From Erysipelotrichaceae bacterium (lineage in GTDB: Bacteria; Bacillota_I; Bacilli_A; Erysipelotrichales; Erysipelotrichaceae), in assembly GCA_017512285.1 (NCBI GenBank), contig JAFWGU010000001.1, forward strand, positions 1 through 64,000: a stretch of 64,000 nucleotides of DNA, written 5' to 3'. The stretch's first letter is position 1. Every line of letters starts with the position of its first letter. The position numbers and the translations under genes were made by a program. This document shows positions 10,075-19,071 of this stretch, piece by piece. The notes under the pieces are model-generated. The model saw only the letters and a program-made list of their open reading frames with translations, did not search any database and was not told the origin of the DNA.

Positions 10075-10098
10075 AAAAAGGCGGTTACTTACCGCCTT
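10075..10098 (-). terminator. Intrinsic terminator overlapping the walJ stop codon
   Basis: An 8-bp stem (AAGGCGGT / ACCGCCTT) with a five-base loop incorporates the walJ stop codon. Five T residues follow on the minus strand. Confidence 0.82.
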
Positions 10099-10828
10099 GA
10101 TATATCTCATACTGCCCGGCTGCGTGTATTCTGTAGCTGCGCGGGTCAATATTATAGGATTCAAAGGTATCGATCAGATTCTGATAGGCAATATCCCTGG
10201 TGTTGCACTCCTGGGAAATGTGAGCCAGAACGATCTCCCTGGTTCTGGGACCGATCACATCGGCCAGGATCTCGGCAGACTGTTCATTGCTCAGGTGTCC
10301 TGAATCAGATATGATCCTGCTCTTGAGATACGGGGGTCTGGCTGAGCTCATCAGCATGACCGTGTCGTAATTGCTCTCGAAGATATAGTAGTCAGCATTC
10401 TTGATCAGTTCCTTGTTGTTATGGGAAACATATCCCGTATCGGTAACCAATACCAGCGTTTCCTTTCCATCACTGATGATGTAGCCGACTGTATCCCGGG
10501 TGTCGTGAGACAGCGGAATCGGAAGAATGTGGAAACAACCCACTTCAAATTCCTCCAGAGGTTCGACCGGTCTTTCATCTCTGATCGACTTTATCTCACA
10601 GGGAGAATAAACAGGTATGGGATCAAACATCTCTACCTGCTTAATGTGGTCTGAATGCTCATGCGTTACTAACAGCGCCTCAGCTTCCAGATAGTTAAGC
10701 CCGATCTTTTCAAAGGAGTTCTTAAGATATCTTTTGCTGGTGCCGCAGTCTATGACAATGAACTCGTTTCCGCTTCTTACTACCGTGCAGTTGCCCTTGG
10801 ATCCGCTTGCTAAGATGAAGTACTCCAT
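10085..10828 (-). CDS. walJ: MBL-fold metallohydrolase, WalJ/YycJ type
   Basis: A 247-residue metallo-beta-lactamase-fold protein opening with the YycJ-type start LASGSKGNC. The zinc motif THEHSDHI places His56, His58, Asp60 and His61 as ligands. Further ligands are likely in LPLSHDT and the C-terminal LAHIS. WalJ/YycJ is linked in Bacillus to the WalRK cell-wall regulon and to coordination of division with replication; walR and walK are absent here. It is the last gene of the dnaB-M23-walJ run, three bases after the peptidase stop and without a strong ribosome site of its own, which suggests translational coupling. Confidence 0.88.
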   Translation of the reverse strand: MEYFILASGSKGNCTVVRSGNEFIVIDCGTSKRYLKNSFEKIGLNYLEAEALLVTHEHSDHIKQVEMFDPIPVYSPCEIKSIRDERPVEPLEEFEVGCFHILPIPLSHDTRDTVGYIISDGKETLVLVTDTGYVSHNNKELIKNADYYIFESNYDTVMLMSSARPPYLKSRIISDSGHLSNEQSAEILADVIGPRTREIVLAHISQECNTRDIAYQNLIDTFESYNIDPRSYRIHAAGQYEIYQGGK

Positions 10829-10831
10829 AGG

Positions 10832-12331
10832 CTAACACGGGAATATGGAACACGGGTCCACTCTTACGCCGTTTATTCGAACGTCAACATGGACGTGCGG
10901 ACAGTCAGCCTGTCCCGTCATGCCGACCTCTCCAATGTACTGACCCTTTGTGACCTGGGTGCCTACCGGCAGCGGTCCCTGGATCCTCATGTGCAGGTAT
11001 CTGACAATGATGCCGTTGCCGTGGTCAATGATGTAATACCATCCCATGTCCCACCACCAGCCATTGCCGGTAATTACGCCGCTTTCAGGAGCGTACAGCG
11101 GACTGTAGTGGTTATAACGGTTCTGAATGTCGATGCCGCTGTGACCTGCATAACAGTAGTAGTCGCAGATTACCACCGGGTTTTCAACCGGGAAGGTAAA
11201 TGACTTGTCACCCGTATCGATGTAGATCGAACCGGCACCGATGTGAATGATCTTCTTCTGGGCTTCCTTGGTTACCGTAGAAGAAACCTGCTTGTAACTG
11301 GTGATGACACCGTTGACATAAACTTCTCTGTATAATACGTCCTTACTGCCATCCCATCCTTCCTGGGCAACGACAACGTTGCCTGCGGCGATGCTTGGGT
11401 CATTGACGTATTCCGTCTGAGGCTGCAGGATCGTCTCCTGAACCAGACGGTCTCTTTCAACAACGATGGTAATGACCGGATTGTAATAAGTAATATTTAA
11501 CTGTGATCCTTCCTTAAGCGCCTGGTTCTCCGAACGGATGTCATCGTTGATAATGACCAGCTGCTCGGCACTAAGGTTATGCTTGGAAGCGATACCCTGT
11601 ATGGTATCCAGATGCTGAACCGTATAGTATTCCAGCTGCGGGTCTCTGCCATAGGCCAGATATCTGATGATCTCTGGCTCGCTCTTGAATATTTCCTTGG
11701 AACTGGCAACGACCTTGGTAGATTTGATGGTTTCCTCAATGTAGATGTTCATGTCCTTCTCGCCATATTCACTTAACGGCGGAATGGTTTCATTTCTTTC
11801 CAGCTTGAGGAATGTCTCCTCATCAATGAAGCTCATGACAAAGGTCCTTAAGGCATTCTTGAATTCCTCATTGGAACGTACGTAGATCACATCCTTGTCG
11901 CCGATGTTTATCTGATAGGCCTCTACGGAGAACAGGTCATTGTCAATGAGATAGTTCATGATCTCATCGTCCTTGTTCTCGTACTCCATGTAGGTCTTTT
12001 CCTCATAGAGATAGATGTCCTCATTGTACTTTATGTCTGAGTTCGCAAAGTAATCATGGTAATTGGTGTTATAGGCAATTTCCTTGGCCTTGTCCAGAAT
12101 GGTTACGTCGTATACGGCACCTAACAGTTTCTCCTGATAGAATACCTTGACGATCGGGACGGGCTTTTCATACATGCCGACGATTCTCTGATTGACGATG
12201 GACTGTTCAGCCCTCATTGAATGATTCGCCTGAGCAATGTTTTCATCACGGAGAACGAACGCCAAAACGACCGCAAGAATACCTGCGATCATTACGGCTA
12301 TCAGCTGTCTGCTCCGCTTCTTATCTTTCAT
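10832..12331 (-). CDS. Membrane-anchored LysM-G5-M23 cell-wall peptidase
   Basis: About 500 residues. A basic N-terminus and one membrane segment (LIAVMIAGILAVVLAFVL) put the rest outside. After about 200 residues of unassigned sequence come a LysM domain (YTVQHLDTIQGIASKHNLSAEQL, about 235-285), a G5-like domain with DVLYREVYVNGV (about 290-365), and a C-terminal M23 (LytM-type) endopeptidase domain. The zinc motif is complete: HSGIDI, then HVHVDV. It should cut peptide cross-links of peptidoglycan, or regulate such cutting. The start overlaps the end of dnaB; the ATG at 12331 has better spacing from AGGAG than the adjacent ATG at 12334. Gene order dnaB-M23-walJ suggests a wall or division role. 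Confidence 0.9.
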   Translation of the reverse strand: MKDKKRSRQLIAVMIAGILAVVLAFVLRDENIAQANHSMRAEQSIVNQRIVGMYEKPVPIVKVFYQEKLLGAVYDVTILDKAKEIAYNTNYHDYFANSDIKYNEDIYLYEEKTYMEYENKDDEIMNYLIDNDLFSVEAYQINIGDKDVIYVRSNEEFKNALRTFVMSFIDEETFLKLERNETIPPLSEYGEKDMNIYIEETIKSTKVVASSKEIFKSEPEIIRYLAYGRDPQLEYYTVQHLDTIQGIASKHNLSAEQLVIINDDIRSENQALKEGSQLNITYYNPVITIVVERDRLVQETILQPQTEYVNDPSIAAGNVVVAQEGWDGSKDVLYREVYVNGVITSYKQVSSTVTKEAQKKIIHIGAGSIYIDTGDKSFTFPVENPVVICDYYCYAGHSGIDIQNRYNHYSPLYAPESGVITGNGWWWDMGWYYIIDHGNGIIVRYLHMRIQGPLPVGTQVTKGQYIGEVGMTGQADCPHVHVDVRINGVRVDPCSIFPC

Positions 12332-13679
12332 CATCCTTCTCCTTGTCGTAGAAAGAGTTCAGTCCAGGCTGGAACATCAGACTTACTTCGCCAATCTGAC
12401 CGTTACGGTGCTTGGCAATGCTGACCTTGACCTCAAATACTGAGAAGTTATCCTGGTGCTCTTCTTCTCCCTCTTCGTTCTTTGGCTGAACGGCACGGTA
12501 CAGGAAGATTACAACGTCAGCGTCCTGCTCAATTGAGCCTGATTCTCTCAAGTCGGATAACATCGGGCGGTTATCGCCTCTTCTCTGCTCAACCAGACGT
12601 GATAACTGAGACAGGGCGATTACCGGTACCTTCAGTTCTCTGGCCAGAGACTTTAAGGCACGGGAAATTTCCGATACTTCCTGCTGACGGTTATCAGCAC
12701 TCTTTGAAGATGGTGCAATGAGCTGCAGGTAGTCTATGATGATCAGATCAAGATTACCGTCTGATTTCAGCTTACGGCACTTTGAGAATATTTCATTGAC
12801 CTTGATAGACGGACTGTCATCAAGGAATATGTTTGCCTTCTTCAGGGTTTCAACACCGTTCTGCAGGGCGCCCCACTCATCGTTCTGCAGACCAGAGCCT
12901 GTTCTTAACTTGTCGTTGTCAACCTTGGCAACGTTTGACAGCATTCTTGTTCCCAACTGCAGTACCGGCATTTCCAGAGAGAATATCGCTACGCTCTTCC
13001 TGAATCTGACGGCTGAGTTGATGGCCATGTTCAGAGCCAGTGCCGTCTTACCTACGGAAGGTCTGGCAGCCAGAATGACCAGATCGCCATCCTGGAAACC
13101 GTTGGTAATGTTATCCAGGGCATAGAATCCGCTGGGAACACCTGTCATGCCCTTTCTTGTTTCTGCTTCCTTGACTCTGTTGATAACTTCATCCATGGCA
13201 GCGGAACTTGTTACGAAGTCACTTGTCTTAAGTGATCTGGTAATGTCCAGTACCTTTGTCTCGGCAATGCTCAGAAGATCTGAGAATTCAGTACCGCCGG
13301 TGACATAGCTGTTATTGATGATCTCATTACAGCTGTCGATCAGCTTTCTTAACGTAGCCTTCTCCTGAATGGTCTTGATATAGAAGTCCACGTTTCCCTC
13401 ACTGAAGGCCAGATCAGTCAGTTCGGCAACGTATTCTGCCCCGCCGACTACTGCCAGCTGCTGAACGTCGTTCAGAGCCGTTATGACGTTGGCAATGTCG
13501 ATTGGGATCTTCTTATCGGACATGCTTAAAAGAACCCTGTAGATCCTTCTGTGAGCATCCTTGAAGAATTCTTCGGGCTGCAGGTTTGCTTCATATGCCG
13601 TATTTATCTTATCGGGATAAACGATCAGCGTTCCCAATAAAGACTGTTCAGCTTCAACGCTGTTAGGTAACTGAGGCAT
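12321..13679 (-). CDS. dnaB: Replicative DNA helicase DnaB/DnaC
   Basis: The hexameric helicase that unwinds DNA at the fork (called DnaC in Bacillus). The 452-residue protein has the N-terminal primase-interacting domain, starting PQLPNSVEAEQSLLGTLI, and the RecA-like C-terminal domain. Walker A is ARPSVGKTAL with Lys211, Walker B is in DLIIIDYLQLI, and the SREL/RRGDNRPMLSDLRESGSIEQDADVV motif is typical. An AAGGAGG ribosome site precedes the ATG. It follows rplI by 16 bases and overlaps the next gene, matching the rplI-dnaB arrangement conserved in Bacillota. Confidence 0.98.
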   Translation of the reverse strand: MPQLPNSVEAEQSLLGTLIVYPDKINTAYEANLQPEEFFKDAHRRIYRVLLSMSDKKIPIDIANVITALNDVQQLAVVGGAEYVAELTDLAFSEGNVDFYIKTIQEKATLRKLIDSCNEIINNSYVTGGTEFSDLLSIAETKVLDITRSLKTSDFVTSSAAMDEVINRVKEAETRKGMTGVPSGFYALDNITNGFQDGDLVILAARPSVGKTALALNMAINSAVRFRKSVAIFSLEMPVLQLGTRMLSNVAKVDNDKLRTGSGLQNDEWGALQNGVETLKKANIFLDDSPSIKVNEIFSKCRKLKSDGNLDLIIIDYLQLIAPSSKSADNRQQEVSEISRALKSLARELKVPVIALSQLSRLVEQRRGDNRPMLSDLRESGSIEQDADVVIFLYRAVQPKNEEGEEEHQDNFSVFEVKVSIAKHRNGQIGEVSLMFQPGLNSFYDKEKDDER

Positions 13680-13695
13680 GATGACCCCTCCTTAG

Positions 13696-14139
13696 TTAAG
13701 CTTCTATGTTAATATTCAGGGTCGCAACTACACCCTTGAACAGTTCTACTCTTACCTTATGCATTCCTAATTCGGTAATGTTGCCGTTATCGACGAATTT
13801 TCTCTTATCGACCTGGATCTGATAATCCTTGGCCAGGGTCTCCGCGATCTTGGCATTTGATACTGAACCGAACATCCTGCCGTCATTACCGGCTTTGACC
13901 TTGAATGATATCGTCATCTTTTCAAGTTTGTTCTTCAGTTCAATGGCTTCTTCCCTCATCTCAGCCTCTCTGGCGGCCTCATCAGCCTTCTGCTTGGTGA
14001 GGATCTCCATTGACTTCTTGGTTGCTTCAACGGCAAGGCCGTTCTTAACCAGATAGTTGCGGCCGTAACCGTCAGCTACCTGCTTGACTTCGCCCTTCTT
14101 ACCGACGTTCTTTACATCACTCAGCAGAATTACCTTCAT
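13696..14139 (-). CDS. rplI: 50S ribosomal protein L9
   Basis: L9 starts [21 protein letters not shown] and carries the [17 protein letters not shown] motif of its N-terminal rRNA-binding domain, a long connecting helix and the C-terminal domain. The 147 residues match the usual length. The ATG at 14139 is preceded by GGAGGG and gives the canonical N-terminus; a longer reading adds only ten unrelated residues. The gene overlaps the end of gdpP by 23 bases, indicating translational coupling. Confidence 0.97.
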   Translation of the reverse strand: MKVILLSDVKNVGKKGEVKQVADGYGRNYLVKNGLAVEATKKSMEILTKQKADEAAREAEMREEAIELKNKLEKMTISFKVKAGNDGRMFGSVSNAKIAETLAKDYQIQVDKRKFVDNGNITELGMHKVRVELFKGVVATLNINIEA

Positions 14140-16102
14140 TTGCTTCCACTCCCTCCAGGTACTCTTCAACAGCCTTCTTAAGTTCTCTGTTAAGAGAAGC
14201 TACGGAACTGGCTGTTCTCTGCAGGCCGGCAGCTGTGAAGTGTCCGCCGCCGCCCATCTTTTCCAGAATGATCTGGACGTTTATGTTTCCGTTGCTGCGT
14301 CCAGAAACTGCCCAGGTATCTTCAGCTATCCTGGCAATGACGAATGCAGCGTCGATGTCCTTTATCGTAAGTATCTGATTGGCAACCTGTGATACGATCG
14401 TACGGGTTATCATGCCCTCTGATTCAGGCAGGGCTGCGATTATGATGTTTCCGTTTATCGCCTCGCTGTACTTCAGTACCTTGGTCTTTGTTTCAAACTG
14501 CTGCAGGGTATCCTTCAGCCATTCGTTGGCCATGGTAATGTCAGCGCCTTCCTTACGCAGGTATGCGCAGACCTCAAAGCTTCTGCTTGAACATCTTGCC
14601 TTGAAGCCATCCGTATCAACCAGTAAGCCCGTATACATGAACGTGGTCTCAAATTCATCAAGTTCAACTCTGGCTGGCTGATACTCGATCAGTTCGGTTA
14701 CCAGTTCAACTGCTGAAGATGAAGCCGGTTCATTGTAGATCATCATGGCATTGACGTTGGTCTCAGACTTTCTTCTGTGGTGGTCAATGACAACGATCCT
14801 TCTCGCTCTGCTTACCAGTTCAGGAGCACTGGTCAGATCCATGCTCTGATGGTCACAGATGATGACGCAGGAATCCTTTGTCAGTAATGCCAGTGCATCG
14901 TCCTCACTGATCAGAATGTGGTTGGCCGTAAATTCATCGTAGTAGTCCTCTACTACGGCCTTGGCAACGTTCTCCACCGTAATGCCCTTGAGAATGATGT
15001 AGACATTCTTTTCAAAGGCCTGGGCGAACTTGCTGATGCCGATGCACGCACCGATGGCGTCAAAGTCAGCATCCTTATGCGGAACAACAAATACGTTGTC
15101 GCTTTCCTTGATTATTCCTCTTAAGGTCTGAGCGATAACTCTTACTCTTACCTTACTTGTCTTCTCACTTGCCTCGGATGACTGGCCATAGAATCTGACC
15201 TCATCGCCATAATTCTTGACAGCAACCTGGTCGCCGCCTCTTGAAAGAACAAGTTCAAGCAGGTCATTGATCATGTTGTCAAGTTCCATGAAATCAGACG
15301 TGCCTCTGGCAAAAGCCATTGAAGCGGTAATGGCAACTGAAAGATTATTGGCTTCCTTCTTTACTTCTTCCAGGATCTGGAAGTTGTCTTCCAGCATCTT
15401 TTCAAAGTGTTCCTCGTTGAGAACGATGAGGAATCTGTCGCTTCTTAATCTTCTTACCATTGAATCATACTGATTGCACCAGTCTACGACCTTCTGACGG
15501 ATGTTTGTGTTGATGGCAGCGATCTTCTGCTCATCCTCATACTGTACCGTTTCATCGTAGTTATCCAGGTGGATGAGTCCGAGAACTACCTTTTCCTTGT
15601 TATATGTTACGTTAAGCTGATTGAATTCAGTTACGTCCTTGACATAAAGAACACGGGAGCTGTCACTTCTGGTGAATTCATATTCCCTGCCGTCAATGTT
15701 AAATACTGCCGTATCACTTTCACCGTTGAGCAGTACCTCACTGCCCGGAATGGTCCTGGTGATCTTTTCACCGATGAGACTGATGTTTCTTTCATCAAAC
15801 AGCTCGCTGGCCCAGGTGGCCTCATAGTCATCATTGTAAATGACTATGCCGATCTGTCCGTGATTCAGAGCATTCTTGGCCTCAGTTCCCAGAATTCTGG
15901 ATACCGAGATCATTCTCTCCTTTTTCTCGCGCTCATAGGCATAGATGATGTAACCTACGCCGATGGCATCAACCAACGTGAAAATGGCAGCCACAAGCGA
16001 AAACGGCTGCTTGAATATGAACTGCAAAACAACTAATACCAATACCTGCAGAACGAATACTGCAATGGCATAAAACTTGATCTTATCAGTATTGTTTTCC
16101 AT
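14117..16102 (-). CDS. gdpP: Cyclic-di-AMP phosphodiesterase GdpP (DHH family)
   Basis: GdpP hydrolyses c-di-AMP and thereby controls potassium, osmotic and wall homeostasis. The 661-residue protein has two N-terminal membrane helices (about 10-55), a PAS-like domain (about 80-160), a degenerate GGDEF domain (about 170-300) and the DHH-DHHA1 catalytic module. Metal-binding motifs are [20 protein letters not shown] and [11 protein letters not shown] (the DHH), with [10 protein letters not shown] near the C-terminus. It overlaps yybS by 17 bases and rplI by 23. The yybS-gdpP-rplI-dnaB order is the same as in Bacillus. Confidence 0.95.
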   Translation of the reverse strand: MENNTDKIKFYAIAVFVLQVLVLVVLQFIFKQPFSLVAAIFTLVDAIGVGYIIYAYEREKKERMISVSRILGTEAKNALNHGQIGIVIYNDDYEATWASELFDERNISLIGEKITRTIPGSEVLLNGESDTAVFNIDGREYEFTRSDSSRVLYVKDVTEFNQLNVTYNKEKVVLGLIHLDNYDETVQYEDEQKIAAINTNIRQKVVDWCNQYDSMVRRLRSDRFLIVLNEEHFEKMLEDNFQILEEVKKEANNLSVAITASMAFARGTSDFMELDNMINDLLELVLSRGGDQVAVKNYGDEVRFYGQSSEASEKTSKVRVRVIAQTLRGIIKESDNVFVVPHKDADFDAIGACIGISKFAQAFEKNVYIILKGITVENVAKAVVEDYYDEFTANHILISEDDALALLTKDSCVIICDHQSMDLTSAPELVSRARRIVVIDHHRRKSETNVNAMMIYNEPASSSAVELVTELIEYQPARVELDEFETTFMYTGLLVDTDGFKARCSSRSFEVCAYLRKEGADITMANEWLKDTLQQFETKTKVLKYSEAINGNIIIAALPESEGMITRTIVSQVANQILTIKDIDAAFVIARIAEDTWAVSGRSNGNINVQIILEKMGGGGHFTAAGLQRTASSVASLNRELKKAVEEYLEGVEANEGNSAE

Positions 16103-17048
16103 TCAGTTTGATCTCCCTTATGATTCTGTCTCTGATGCCCGTAAACATGTCCAGGAAGCCAAGTACCATTGTCAGCACAGGCATCATGAGCATGGTAAAG
16201 ATGATCGGTATGACCAGTAGTGCCCTGCTCTTTGGTGACGGGAACCTGCCGGCAAGGAATACCACAACCAGCAGATAGCCGTAAAACATGCAGAAAACGT
16301 ACACAATAGTCAGCAATGGCAATATTATGTCATTGTATTGTGTAACCGAGGTGATACCTGCCATCAGATTGGCAACCATTACGCCGAAGCAGAACAGCTT
16401 TATGACCAGCGGAGCCTTTATTTCACCTAAAGGTACCATTGGCGGCAGCTGCATCTTCAGTTTCTTCAGAACCAGGAATGCCAACAGGTGTACCAGTATG
16501 CCTTCCAGAACACTGGTTAGTACCGAGGCGATAACAAGTAATGAAAGCAGGACTCTGGTGCTTGTGAGCTGCCTGATGAGTTCATTTGCGGCATCACTTT
16601 CTCCCAGAAATCCCAGCATGGTTACCATGAGGTCCTTCATGTAGGCAAGATCACTACTTAAATCATAACCAAAAACGCCTGCTAACGCAAAGGTTGAGAC
16701 AAACATTACTATCAGAGAGATCACGATAACTGACAGTATCAGCTGGAAGGTGTTTCTCTGCTTCAGGACACCGTCACCGTATACGATGCCGGCAATGACC
16801 GATCCTACTACATAGAATGTCGTTACCGGAGTGGCGATGATGAAGGACAGTAATACCATTGACGTCCCCATTACCAGGCTCTGCTTGACGCCGAACTTCA
16901 GACAGTATACGATCACCGGCAGCGGCACGATCCAGAACATGTATGTATCCAGCATGCCTGCCAGCTGTCTGTTTACAAACAGCAATACACCTAACAGCGC
17001 ACTGAGCAAGGCACCGTAGGTAATGCTGTTAACTCTGCTATTTCTCAT
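16086..17048 (-). CDS. yybS: YybS-family (DUF2232) membrane protein
   Basis: A 320-residue polytopic membrane protein with about eight hydrophobic segments. It has a glycine- and valine-rich central region (TTFYVVGSVIAGIVYGDGVLK) and a DMFTGIRDRI-type C-terminal stretch. Membrane-protein character, length and its place directly before gdpP match YybS (DUF2232). YybS-like proteins resemble small-molecule uptake components in overall look, but the substrate is unknown. AGGGTGA precedes the ATG. A terminator-like hairpin separates it from rpsR. Confidence 0.85.
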   Translation of the reverse strand: MRNSRVNSITYGALLSALLGVLLFVNRQLAGMLDTYMFWIVPLPVIVYCLKFGVKQSLVMGTSMVLLSFIIATPVTTFYVVGSVIAGIVYGDGVLKQRNTFQLILSVIVISLIVMFVSTFALAGVFGYDLSSDLAYMKDLMVTMLGFLGESDAANELIRQLTSTRVLLSLLVIASVLTSVLEGILVHLLAFLVLKKLKMQLPPMVPLGEIKAPLVIKLFCFGVMVANLMAGITSVTQYNDIILPLLTIVYVFCMFYGYLLVVVFLAGRFPSPKSRALLVIPIIFTMLMMPVLTMVLGFLDMFTGIRDRIIREIKLNGKQY

Positions 17049-17061
17049 AAGTCACCCTGTT

Positions 17062-17089
17062 AAAAAACCTCCGAAAAAAATTCGGAGGT
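17062..17089 (-). terminator. Terminator between rpsR and yybS
   Basis: A 9-bp stem (ACCTCCGAA / TTCGGAGGT) with an A-rich loop is followed by six T residues on the minus strand. It probably ends the ribosomal transcript or reduces read-through into yybS-gdpP. Confidence 0.85.
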
Positions 17090-17101
17090 CAACAATATAA
17101 A

Positions 17102-17335
17102 CTAGTCGATTGTGTATGGAATCAATGCCATCTGGCGAGCGCGCTTAATGGCAACTGCTAACATACGCTGATACTTTGCGCTGGTACCTGTAACTCTTCT
17201 AGGAATGATCTTACCGTTACCAGAGATGAACTTCTTTAAGAGTTCTGTATCTTTGTAGTCGATGTAAGTGATGTTGTTCTTTGTGAAGTAACAAACTTTC
17301 TTACGACTTGGACGCTGTTTCTTGTTAAAAGCCAT
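17102..17335 (-). CDS. rpsR: 30S ribosomal protein S18
   Basis: The 77-residue S18 has the usual [15 protein letters not shown] and [20 protein letters not shown] motifs (rRNA-binding). S18 binds S6 on the small-subunit platform. GGGAG precedes the ATG. It is third in the conserved rpsF-ssb-rpsR operon. Confidence 0.97.
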   Translation of the reverse strand: MAFNKKQRPSRKKVCYFTKNNITYIDYKDTELLKKFISGNGKIIPRRVTGTSAKYQRMLAVAIKRARQMALIPYTID

Positions 17336-17352
17336 GATTCTTTCTCCCTTCT

Positions 17353-17799
17353 TTAGAAAGGCAGATCGTCACTTGAAATATTCAGTGTCGGAGTTGTGTC
17401 CATAGTATCATCATAAGCGCTGTCATCCGGATAATATCCGCTGTTATCTGCCGGCCTGTTGTCACTGTTCTTGCTGTCCAAGAATGTCAGACTGTCGCAT
17501 ACGACCTCCGTGACGTATACTTTCTTGCCGGGAGTGTTAGGATCATCGTAGTTACGTGTCTGAATACGTCCCTGGATGCCTATCTGTGAGCCCTTATGTG
17601 TGTACTGTGCCATTAAATCAGCTACCTGATTCCAGGCGACACAGCTAATGAAATCTGCCGTTGGCTGGTTAGGGTCCTGATTGGAACCTCTTCTACGATC
17701 AACCGCCAATGTAAATGATAATACTGATCTTCCGGCTGCTGTCTTGCGAACCATCGGATCTCTGGTCAGACGACCTACTAATACAACATTGTTAATCAT
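17353..17799 (-). CDS. ssb: Single-stranded DNA-binding protein
   Basis: The 148-residue SSB has an N-terminal OB fold ([21 protein letters not shown], then [13 protein letters not shown]). An acidic, disordered tail ends DDLPF, the conserved tip that binds partner repair and replication proteins. It lies between rpsF and rpsR, as in most Bacillota. Confidence 0.97.
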   Translation of the reverse strand: MINNVVLVGRLTRDPMVRKTAAGRSVLSFTLAVDRRRGSNQDPNQPTADFISCVAWNQVADLMAQYTHKGSQIGIQGRIQTRNYDDPNTPGKKVYVTEVVCDSLTFLDSKNSDNRPADNSGYYPDDSAYDDTMDTTPTLNISSDDLPF

Positions 17800-17811
17800 T
17801 CATGTCACCTC

Positions 17812-18102
17812 TTATTTTTCTTCCAGGTTGACGATCAAATGACGAACTACATTCTGGTTGATTCTGCAGATACGATCTAATTCAGCAACTGCTTCTTTTT
17901 CTGCACTGAATGTAACCACCATGTAATAACCCTTTGTCATATCTTCAATGCGGTAAGCAAACTCTTTCATTCCCCACTCGTCAACTTTTTCAATTGTGCC
18001 GCCATCGTTTGTGATGATTGCATGTAAAGTCTCGATAGTGTTCTGACGTGCTGCTTCCTCTAATGAAGAATTAAGGATGTACATGATCTCATATTTACGC
18101 AT
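17812..18102 (-). CDS. rpsF: 30S ribosomal protein S6
   Basis: The 96-residue S6 starts MRKYEIMYILNSSLEE and carries MKEFAYRIEDMTKGYYMVV. The ATG at 18102 is placed by AAGGAGG seven bases upstream; a TTG further upstream would add only leader sequence. First gene of rpsF-ssb-rpsR, behind a strong promoter and a structured leader of about 75 bases. Confidence 0.97.
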   Translation of the reverse strand: MRKYEIMYILNSSLEEAARQNTIETLHAIITNDGGTIEKVDEWGMKEFAYRIEDMTKGYYMVVTFSAEKEAVAELDRICRINQNVVRHLIVNLEEK

Positions 18103-18141
18103 GTCTTTACCTCCTTTTGGACTATTGGCCTTTTCAGGCAA

Positions 18142-18174
18142 GGAGTAAACGTAACAAAAATATTACGCTTATCC
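18142..18174 (-). promoter_or_regulatory. Hairpin in the rpsF leader RNA
   Basis: On the minus strand a stem of about nine base pairs (AAGCGTAA / TTACGTTT plus a flanking pair set) encloses an eight-base U-rich loop. A second small hairpin with a GAAA loop follows at about 18124-18141. rpsF leaders in many bacteria bind the S6:S18 complex for autogenous control. The hairpin is in the right place, but its bulge could not be matched with confidence to the known S6:S18 motif. Confidence 0.35.
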
Positions 18175-18183
18175 GTGAGAGAT

Positions 18184-18212
18184 ATTGTAACAAAAAAATC
18201 GCCACTTGTAAA
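18184..18212 (-). promoter_or_regulatory. Promoter of the rpsF-ssb-rpsR operon
   Basis: On the minus strand TTTACA (18212-18207) and TACAAT (18189-18184) are spaced by exactly 17 bases, about 80 bases upstream of rpsF. Confidence 0.8.
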
Positions 18213-18260
18213 GTCTTCAGATGCCTGTATTTTACTATTGTGACGATCGTTTCAAATACC

Positions 18261-19070
18261 TTAAAAATCTATGAATTCTGTCAGTTTTCTGACCTCTTTC
18301 TGAGCTGAATAATACACCACCAGACCGATGATCGCACCGCAGCTGACATCCGAAAGGAAGTGCGCACCATATATGATCCTGCTGTACATGACCACCAGTA
18401 TCCAGCCAATGGAAATGGCTCTCAACAGGTTCCTGCTGATCTTCAGATCCGTCATTTCCGGCAGATAGACCAGAAACAGGACCAGTGAACCAAAACCGGT
18501 ATGACCGCTCGGAAAACTCCTGTAGAGATCCGAAGAGGCAAACGGGTGCAGCTGATACCAGGGCACAAACTGCGTCAGGGGATCATCCATGGCATAATAT
18601 CTTCTTCTGCCCCATACAAACTTCATGATGCCTATGGTGCTGGATGAAGCTATGGCTGCCAGCAGAATGATTCCTGCCAGAAGGAACTTATCTCTGTAGA
18701 TCACCGGCTTTCTGATATTGAAGGCAGCGATGATCACGATTCCGATGATCAGTCCGACGATGATCCTGACGGCAAGATCAAGTTCTCTCCACATGCCGAT
18801 CTCCCTGAATGAAGCTACCCCTGCCATAAACGGCAGTAATGCCGCCAGATATCTGAACATTGGATACTCACTGCGGCAGTACCAGTAGACAATGCCTGAG
18901 CAGTAGGACATGATGACAGCCGCCGGCAGCATTGCTCCGACATTCATCATTCTTCCCACGATGTTACGGGCGTTATGCAGCGACAGCGATATGCGCAGGT
19001 CCATGAAGGTCCCGATGATCAGCCCGGTCAGATAAACTGCCAGAAGAGCGCGAAATTCTTTTCTGGTCAT
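18261..19070 (-). CDS. PAP2-family membrane phosphatase
   Basis: About 269 residues, with six or more membrane segments and all three PAP2 motifs: KFVWGRRRYY (KxxxxxxR), FPSGHTG (PSGH) and SRIIYGAHFLSDV (SRxxxxxHxxxD). It should dephosphorylate a lipid phosphate or undecaprenyl pyrophosphate at the membrane. Two starts are possible. The ATG at 19070 comes one base after the pepP stop and fits re-initiation; a TTG at 19106 lies inside pepP with GAGG too close. I prefer 19070. The gene ends the ispD-pepP-PAP2 run. It is a better match to the family than the PAP2 gene at 3.7 kb. Confidence 0.88.
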   Translation of the reverse strand: MTRKEFRALLAVYLTGLIIGTFMDLRISLSLHNARNIVGRMMNVGAMLPAAVIMSYCSGIVYWYCRSEYPMFRYLAALLPFMAGVASFREIGMWRELDLAVRIIVGLIIGIVIIAAFNIRKPVIYRDKFLLAGIILLAAIASSSTIGIMKFVWGRRRYYAMDDPLTQFVPWYQLHPFASSDLYRSFPSGHTGFGSLVLFLVYLPEMTDLKISRNLLRAISIGWILVVMYSRIIYGAHFLSDVSCGAIIGLVVYYSAQKEVRKLTEFIDF

Positions 19071-19071
19071 C

